From an uncultured Bacteroidales bacterium (GTDB lineage Bacteria; Bacteroidota; Bacteroidia; Bacteroidales; Paludibacteraceae): a stretch of DNA of 64,000 nt. The position numbers and the translations under genes were made by a program. The stretch lies in contig CACZZL010000012.1 of assembly GCA_902785605.1 (NCBI GenBank), positions 27,971 through 91,970 of the forward strand, written 5' to 3'. Within the stretch, counting starts at the first letter, position 1. Every line of letters starts with the position of its first letter. Shown piece by piece: positions 59,334-64,000 of this stretch. The notes below the pieces were generated by a model, which was given only the letters and a program-made list of their open reading frames with translations, was not told where the DNA came from and did not search any database.

Positions 59334-60272
59334 TTACAGCAACGTTCTGAGGAACTCGATGTTCGTTGTTTGGGTCGGTTGGTGGTTACCATAGGAAACA
59401 CCGATCTGACGCGCTGCATCGATTTGCAGTTTCTGGATATCCACACCGTCCTGGTATTTTTTCATCTCGAACTTCCAATCGTCCAGCACTTTGCCCTTGA
59501 TCTCTTGATAGAGTTCCATGGCTTCGTCGTAGCAACCTGCGTCCGGCGTGATGAGTGCCAGGTACTGACCTGCCAGTGCGGCACCGGTAGCGTCCTGCGA
59601 AGCCGCCCAAGCCTGACGAGCAGCAGCGAGGTTGAGGTTACACTCGTTGTTGAGGTACTGCTGGTAGATCTCCAGGGTAGCCGCGATGGCTGCGTCGTAT
59701 TGGTCACACTGTGCCGGAATGAGCGACACCAGTTCCAGTGCTTCCTCGTATTTCTTCTGTTTGGCGAGTGCCTGTGCCTGTTGGATGAGACGTGCTGCCT
59801 CGTGGTTGTAATAGGCGATGATTTTCTCCTTACCCTCTTTGACGAACTGTGCCAGTTGCGGACTCTGGAGCGGAATACGGCTCAGTGCGTCCATGTAGCA
59901 CTTGTTCTCCGTCTCGCCCAGACCGCGTACGGTAAGGCTGGTGGAGGAGAAGATGGTCTTGGCATATGCATCTACAATGTAGAAGTTGAGTTCCATCTTC
60001 TCTGCGATCTTAGCAGGAGGACCGGCGATGACATCCTTGTCCAACGGGGTGGTGGTGACGGTCAGCACGAACTGGCCCATGTAGTTCATACCTGCGACAC
60101 CGTTGCGGGTGAGCAATTGCGTCAGTTTGTTCTCAACGAGCGCTTTGGCTCCTTGCGGGAACGGCTCTACGTCTTCTACTGCATATACAGAGATAGGCAG
60201 GTACTCCGTTTCAGCTGCGAACATAGTTGCGCTTATCAGCGCGGCTACGAATATAGAAAAGATTTTTTTCAT
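59334..60272 (-). CDS. Exported protein, CsgG-like N-terminal region, envelope operon gene 4
   Basis: A 312-residue protein with signal MKKIFSIFVAALISATMFAA. Residues 20-150 (LVENKLTQLLTRNGV, FVLTVTTTPLDKDVIAGPPAKI, LNFYIVDAYAKTIFSSTSL) have the alternating pattern of periplasmic domains related to CsgG or LPP20 proteins. Residues 155-260 are helical and repeat-like (LIQQAQALAKQKKYEEALEL), like a TPR. It may be part of an outer-membrane assembly with its operon partners. Family assignment is tentative. Confidence 0.65.
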   Translation of the reverse strand: MKKIFSIFVAALISATMFAAETEYLPISVYAVEDVEPFPQGAKALVENKLTQLLTRNGVAGMNYMGQFVLTVTTTPLDKDVIAGPPAKIAEKMELNFYIVDAYAKTIFSSTSLTVRGLGETENKCYMDALSRIPLQSPQLAQFVKEGKEKIIAYYNHEAARLIQQAQALAKQKKYEEALELVSLIPAQCDQYDAAIAATLEIYQQYLNNECNLNLAAARQAWAASQDATGAALAGQYLALITPDAGCYDEAMELYQEIKGKVLDDWKFEMKKYQDGVDIQKLQIDAARQIGVSYGNHQPTQTTNIEFLRTLL

Positions 60273-60284
60273 TGTCATACTTTT

Positions 60285-60322
60285 TTTTCGAGATCTCGAG
60301 ATATCGAGACTTCGAGATTTCG
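60285..60322 (-). repeat. Word repeat R8 (cgagatatcgagacttcgag)
   Basis: tcgagatctcgagatatcga and gacttcgagatttcga words between genes 4 and 3 of the envelope operon. They recur in frame in the FAD dehydrogenase gene. Confidence 0.8.
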
Positions 60323-60329
60323 ATTGTTT

Positions 60330-61280
60330 TTATTTTTCACCGATGATGATGACCGCACGGCCGAGGCCTTTGACGAGCACTTTGCACGGGAGGTTGAACG
60401 GCTCTTGTTTGAAGTGTTTCGCCATTTTTCTTGCAAAACCGTTGGCATCGATAGCACGTCCGCGTTCGTCGTAAACAGGGATACGTACTTGGGTGAAGTT
60501 AGCTACGTTCTCCGAAGCGTACGGCATGGTGTAACGGCCTTGTACGGTGTTGAGTTGCAGCCATGCGTCAATGAGGTCGATGAGTTCGACACCGTTGTAC
60601 TCGGTCTCCAGATCCACACCGGCAGCGTTGTTGGCAAACACTTTGATGTCCAAGGTGATCTCGCGACCGATGGTCTGCATCTCGGTGAAGTGATCCATGA
60701 GGCGGTTGTTGAAATTGTCCATGTTGGCTACGATAGCTTCTTCGAGGAGCACATCGACATCAGCGGTCAGAGACGGAGCTCCGGTGCCCGACGCTGCACC
60801 AATGGATTTGGCGGTGTAAGCGTCACGCGCCTCGAGGATGTAACTGATCGAGTGTTTCGGGCCGAAGTCTTTTACCTCCCAGCTGAGTTCGAGGATGATG
60901 TCACACTTAGCAACACGTGCTACCTCGTCCAGCGGGGACTCTGCCAACTCATTGCCGAGTTTGCTGACCGTCATGTTGTCTTCCATTTTCTGGAGTTCGA
61001 GGTTCTTGATGACCTGCTCCAGACTCTGCAGCGGGAACTGACGCTCTGCCATGAGGTCATTCAGTTTGGCGATGGCCAGTTTGAGACCCATGTCCTCTTG
61101 CAGTGCCTGTTTGTAGTTCGGCACTTTGGTGGTGATACCCATGTTCTCCACTTCAGTGTAATAGCCGTTGGAGATGCACCATACATCTGACGGAACAACC
61201 ATCAGTTCGGGTTTCTTAATCTGCGCGCTCGCTACCAGCGCTACCAGCGCCAATGCGAGAGTAAAGATATATCGTTTCAT
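60330..61280 (-). CDS. DUF6175-like exported protein, envelope operon gene 3
   Basis: A 316-residue protein with a signal peptide (MKRYIFTLALALVALVASAQ). It opens KKPELMVVPSDVWCISNGYY and contains KCDIILELSWEVKDFGPKHS, SYILEARDAYTAKSIG and VRIPVYDERGRAIDANGFA, the style of DUF6175 proteins. The ALVALVASA stretch is repetitive at the DNA level. The product is probably periplasmic and may share a complex with genes 4 and 5. Confidence 0.7.
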   Translation of the reverse strand: MKRYIFTLALALVALVASAQIKKPELMVVPSDVWCISNGYYTEVENMGITTKVPNYKQALQEDMGLKLAIAKLNDLMAERQFPLQSLEQVIKNLELQKMEDNMTVSKLGNELAESPLDEVARVAKCDIILELSWEVKDFGPKHSISYILEARDAYTAKSIGAASGTGAPSLTADVDVLLEEAIVANMDNFNNRLMDHFTEMQTIGREITLDIKVFANNAAGVDLETEYNGVELIDLIDAWLQLNTVQGRYTMPYASENVANFTQVRIPVYDERGRAIDANGFARKMAKHFKQEPFNLPCKVLVKGLGRAVIIIGEK

Positions 61281-61311
61281 TTTAGATTTGACATTTTAGA
61301 TTTGACATTTT

Positions 61312-61803
61312 TTAATAGCGTCCTTCGGCGGGAATGATTTTGTCACGGACGAGTCGGTCGCGGAGCGCGTCACGGTTCACGCTGACGGTGATGGTGGTAA
61401 CGGACTGTCTGCCGTCACGTTGGTAACTGGTGGTGCCGACACGTTTGTCCATGAGGCCTGCGTACTCTTTCCACGGACCGTTGTCCTGGAAGAATGCGCG
61501 GAAGTATTGCTCGTTCTTCTCGCGTGCGTTCATGTCGAAGCACAGCGGTTTGAGGTCGGGCACTCCGTTGGTAGCGGATTTGACACCGGAGAAGATCACT
61601 TCCTCCACTGCTTTGCGTTGTGCGTCGGTGAAGGCGATGGCGGCAGTGCGTGCGCGTACTTGAACGCGGATGACGAATGAGCCGTCATAATTGGAACTGA
61701 GTAGCTGGCTGGGGGCAGTATAGAAAGCCTGTGAACGCTTCGGACCGCAGCCGGTGAAGATGATAGCCGTCAGAACGGCCAGTATAATTGAAAACTTACG
61801 CAT
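61312..61803 (-). CDS. Lipoprotein, envelope operon gene 2
   Basis: A 163-residue lipoprotein (ATG 61803, MRKFSIILAVLTAIIFTGC, Cys at 19). The mature part (FVIRVQVRARTAAIAFTDAQRKAVEEVIFSG, split here: FVIRVQVRARTAAIA then DAQRKAVEEVIFSG) aligns with gene 1: YFRAFFQDNGPWKEY against YFNRFFADGGEFQKY, and a shared DALRDRL/DDLRRAL helix before the end. The two are tandem paralogues, one lipidated and one soluble. Function unknown. Confidence 0.72.
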   Translation of the reverse strand: MRKFSIILAVLTAIIFTGCGPKRSQAFYTAPSQLLSSNYDGSFVIRVQVRARTAAIAFTDAQRKAVEEVIFSGVKSATNGVPDLKPLCFDMNAREKNEQYFRAFFQDNGPWKEYAGLMDKRVGTTSYQRDGRQSVTTITVSVNRDALRDRLVRDKIIPAEGRY

Positions 61804-61816
61804 AATTTCAGATTTT

Positions 61817-62311
61817 TTAGAAACCATTATTTAAACCTTTGATGATACCGGCAGCCTCGAGTGCGCGACGCAGATCGTCTTTGCGAATGCTGACTACGAC
61901 TCCGACCTTGTACTCTTTGCCGACCTTGACGGTCTCGGTGGTACCCGGCATGATAGAAGCGTATTTCTGGAACTCACCGCCATCTGCGAAGAAGCGGTTG
62001 AAATACTCACTGTACTGTGTCTCTACACCCGGCGTGTTGGCCATCGGGCGCTGCGAAACACAACCTTGTCCGCCTCCGTAGCCTTTGAAGATTACACCAT
62101 GAACGGCGTTCTTACGGCATTGATTCTCTGCTACGGCTGCTTTGCGGCTGTAGGTCCAGACCTTGACCAGATAGGTACCTTGGATGGCATTTCCTGCACA
62201 CTCAATTTCATAACGGAACTGGTTGGTGTCCTTGTCCGCTTTTTTCTTTGCACCTGCCCAAACCGGCATGCACAATGCTACAACGAGTAGCGAAAGAAGA
62301 AATTTTCTCAT
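61817..62311 (-). CDS. Exported protein, envelope operon gene 1
   Basis: A 164-residue protein with a cleaved signal (MRKFLLSLLVVALCMPVWAG). TYLVKVWTYSRKAAVAENQC and NAVHGVIFKGYGGGQG resemble the paralogue downstream, to which it is 13 nt apart. Ends RALEAAGIIKGLNNGF. It is read from the promoter at 62345-62375. Confidence 0.72.
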   Translation of the reverse strand: MRKFLLSLLVVALCMPVWAGAKKKADKDTNQFRYEIECAGNAIQGTYLVKVWTYSRKAAVAENQCRKNAVHGVIFKGYGGGQGCVSQRPMANTPGVETQYSEYFNRFFADGGEFQKYASIMPGTTETVKVGKEYKVGVVVSIRKDDLRRALEAAGIIKGLNNGF

Positions 62312-62344
62312 AAGCTTATATGTTTAAAAGATTATATTCCGCGG

Positions 62345-62375
62345 CAAAGGTACAAATAATTTTTTATATGTGCAA
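62345..62375 (-). promoter_or_regulatory. Promoter of the envelope operon
   Basis: Minus strand: TTG (62373-62375), 20 nt, TACCTTTG (62345-62352). Confidence 0.8.
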
Positions 62376-62403
62376 ACTTTTTGTGTATTTTGTAACAAAA
62401 TAA

Positions 62404-62437
62404 CAAAAAAAAACGCACATACCTTGCGATATGTGCG
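62404..62437 (-). terminator. Terminator of the beta-barrel gene
   Basis: CGCACATA pairs exactly with TATGTGCG (8-nt loop), followed on the minus strand by a long T run. Confidence 0.85.
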
Positions 62438-62459
62438 ATTTTGAATACAAAATGTTCAA

Positions 62460-63044
62460 TTAAAATTTGTAACGAACACCGAGTGCGAGGCAGGTCATTT
62501 CCCAGTAGAGACCGGATTGGACACCACCCGCGTTGTTATCCCACATAGCAGCACCCAGAGTCGGACGCCAATCGATGGAGAGTTGGAGCGGGAACCAGAA
62601 ATCGTACTCTACGCCTACGCGGCCTGCAGCACCGAGGAAACCCCAGTTGCCATTACCGCTGGCAACACCGTATCCGGGAACGAAGGTATAACCTCTCCAG
62701 CCGAAACCGCCGGCAAGACCTGCACCCATGTACCAGTGCCATTCACCTTTGTGCTCCCAAGGGAACGTAGCTCCGAACGGATCGATCCAATCGTAGGTAG
62801 CAGCAGCTTGTACGGTCGAGCCCCACATGTTGTTATGAAGGGTAGAACCTCCTGCTTTGGTCCAGAAATCCGAACGACCGTCGATAGAGTAACCGAGTTC
62901 GATCTCGATCATGTTGTTCTCACCAATACCGTGCTCATAGCTCACACCGTTGAACGCACCGAGGCGACCACCGATTGCACGCGGCTGTGCGTAAGCAACG
63001 AGGCTGGCTACAGCCAAAACAGCAATTAAAAGAATTTTTTTCAT
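62460..63044 (-). CDS. Outer-membrane beta-barrel protein
   Basis: A 194-residue protein with signal MKKILLIAVLAVASLVAYAQ (ATG 63044). Alternating hydrophobic strands with many Gly, Trp and Tyr (IGGRLGAFNGVSYEHGIG, WHWYMGAGLAGGFGW) end in LALGVRYKF, with the terminal Phe usual for barrel insertion. It is of the eight-strand OmpA/OmpX-like size. Function is unknown. It has its own terminator. Confidence 0.82.
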   Translation of the reverse strand: MKKILLIAVLAVASLVAYAQPRAIGGRLGAFNGVSYEHGIGENNMIEIELGYSIDGRSDFWTKAGGSTLHNNMWGSTVQAAATYDWIDPFGATFPWEHKGEWHWYMGAGLAGGFGWRGYTFVPGYGVASGNGNWGFLGAAGRVGVEYDFWFPLQLSIDWRPTLGAAMWDNNAGGVQSGLYWEMTCLALGVRYKF

Positions 63045-63057
63045 CTCAATTTTCAAC

Positions 63058-63089
63058 CTAATTATTAATTCTTAATTTTTAATTTTTAA
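63058..63089. repeat. Word repeat R4, intergenic copy
   Basis: taattattaattcttaattt and ttaatttttaat words separate the beta-barrel and GGGtGRT genes. They are the reverse complement of the words found in alaS. Confidence 0.8.
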
Positions 63090-64000
63090 TTACTTATTCA
63101 GCGCGAGCGCTACATTCACCGCGCAAGCAACGGTACATCCTACCATCGGGTTGTTACCGATACCCAGGAAGCCCATCATCTCAACGTGTGCCGGAACGGA
63201 GCTCGAACCTGCGAACTGAGCGTCGCTGTGCATACGACCGAGGGTATCCGTCAAGCTACGCTGAAGTACGGCTTGCCGGCGAGGATACGCTCTTTCTTGT
63301 ACGTACCTGCTACCGGGTGTTGGAAGCGGGTCGGGTTCGTCGAGTTACCGGTGATCGAAACATCCACGTTCTCGTGCCAGAGGATTGCTACGCCCTCGCG
63401 AACATCGTCTGCACCGTAGCAGTTCACTTTCGCACGCGGACCGTTCGAGTACGCTTTACGACGAACCTCTTTCAGCTCACCGGTAAAGTAGTCGAACTCG
63501 GTCTGTACATAGGTGAAACCGTTGATACGGCTGATGATCATAGCAGCGTCTTTGCCCAGACCGTTGAGGATGCAACGAAGCGGGTTCTTACGAACCTTGT
63601 TCGCCATCTCAGCAATCTTGATAGCGCCCTCAGCAGCAGCGAACGACTCGTGACCTGCCAGGAAAGCAAAGCACTGTGTCTCCTCGCGCAGCAGACGAGC
63701 TGCCAAGTTACCGTGACCGATACCTACCTTACGATCGTCAGCTACGGAACCCGGGATACAGAAGGCCTGCAGACCGATACCGATAGCCTCGGCAGCGTCA
63801 GCGGCGTTCTTGCAACCCTTCTTCAGAGCGATAGCCGTACCTACTACATACGCCCATTTGGCGTTCTCAAAACAAATACGTTGGGTCTCCTCGCATGTCA
63901 TATAAGGATCGAGGCCGTATTGCTCGCAAATCTGGTTAGCCTCCTCGATGGAAGCGATACCGTTAGCGTTCAGAGCGGCGAGAATCTGTTTCTCGCGGCG
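63090..64000 (-). pseudogene. GGGtGRT family protein, 5' end outside window, motif region deleted
   Basis: From 64000 down to about 63257 the frame reads IASIEEANQICEQYGLDPYM, MTCEETQRICFENAKWAYVV, CIPGSVADDRKVGIGHGNLA and NSTNPTRFQHPVAGTYKKER, matching the GGGtGRT family of unknown function. After KPYFSVA it meets a stop. In another frame the family C terminus continues (TDTLGRMHSDAQFAGSSS to VACAVNVALALNK, stop at 63090-63092). The segment that should carry SGGGTGRT is absent: about 67 nt are missing near 63252-63256 and the frame is shifted. Real loss or an assembly gap cannot be told apart here. Confidence 0.8.

Overview
The window comes from a chromosome of the phylum Bacteroidota, most likely order Bacteroidales. 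It carries a SusC/SusD pair, a BY-kinase exporter, many MKKxxx lipoproteins, and promoters of the Bacteroidota type (TTG, 20 nt, TAnnTTTG). Housekeeping genes have moderate GC. Accessory stretches at 2.7-7.0 kb, 16.9-22 kb and parts of 49-50 kb are visibly richer in AT. I cannot name a genus.

Layout: 1-2454 holds the end of gcvP and two YitT-family membrane proteins, the first broken by a frameshift. 2475-6981 is a tRNA-Ser locus followed by two tandem modules. Each module has an almost identical promoter end (repeat B, 178 bp) and an almost identical tail end (repeat A, about 230 bp, carrying the 3' end of tRNA-Ser, a hairpin and a 13-bp core). Different cargo lies between them: an Abi-like defence protein plus a lipoprotein in one, two envelope proteins in the other. 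6977-16608 is a housekeeping run: nitroreductase, pdxA, alaS, GtrA-like, guanine deaminase, lipoate ligase, aminotransferase, SDR and a DUF4861 protein. 16711-26442 is accessory: a structured RNA, unknown proteins, a GNAT protein with a small partner, a ParE-type toxin-antitoxin pair, a 2122-residue surface protein, a 48-residue peptide and two tandem-repeat arrays.

26443-34355 holds secG, a sigma-54 activator, lptE, a Wza-type and a Wzc-type exporter, a four-helix-bundle protein and topB. 34533-43818 is a pectin locus: SusC, SusD, a PL1 pectate lyase, a GH28 polygalacturonase and a secreted protein. The SDR and DUF4861 genes at 14.8-16.6 kb probably serve the same uronate catabolism. 43885-52419 is on the minus strand: FAD dehydrogenase, recA, nth, DUF4924, S4 protein, pth, rplY, tRNA-Gln, tyrS and Fic. 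52568-56653 is a seven-gene lipoprotein operon. After an AraC-type membrane regulator comes a second envelope operon (57990-62311), a beta-barrel protein, and a GGGtGRT-family gene that lacks its namesake motif.

Two features stand out. One is the pair of promoter-cargo-hairpin modules at tRNA-Ser, which resemble an integron-like cassette array with no recombinase in view. The other is a set of short stuttered word repeats that fill 5' leaders and also lie in frame inside alaS, topB, lplA and an FAD dehydrogenase. All alignments here were made by eye; no database was searched.
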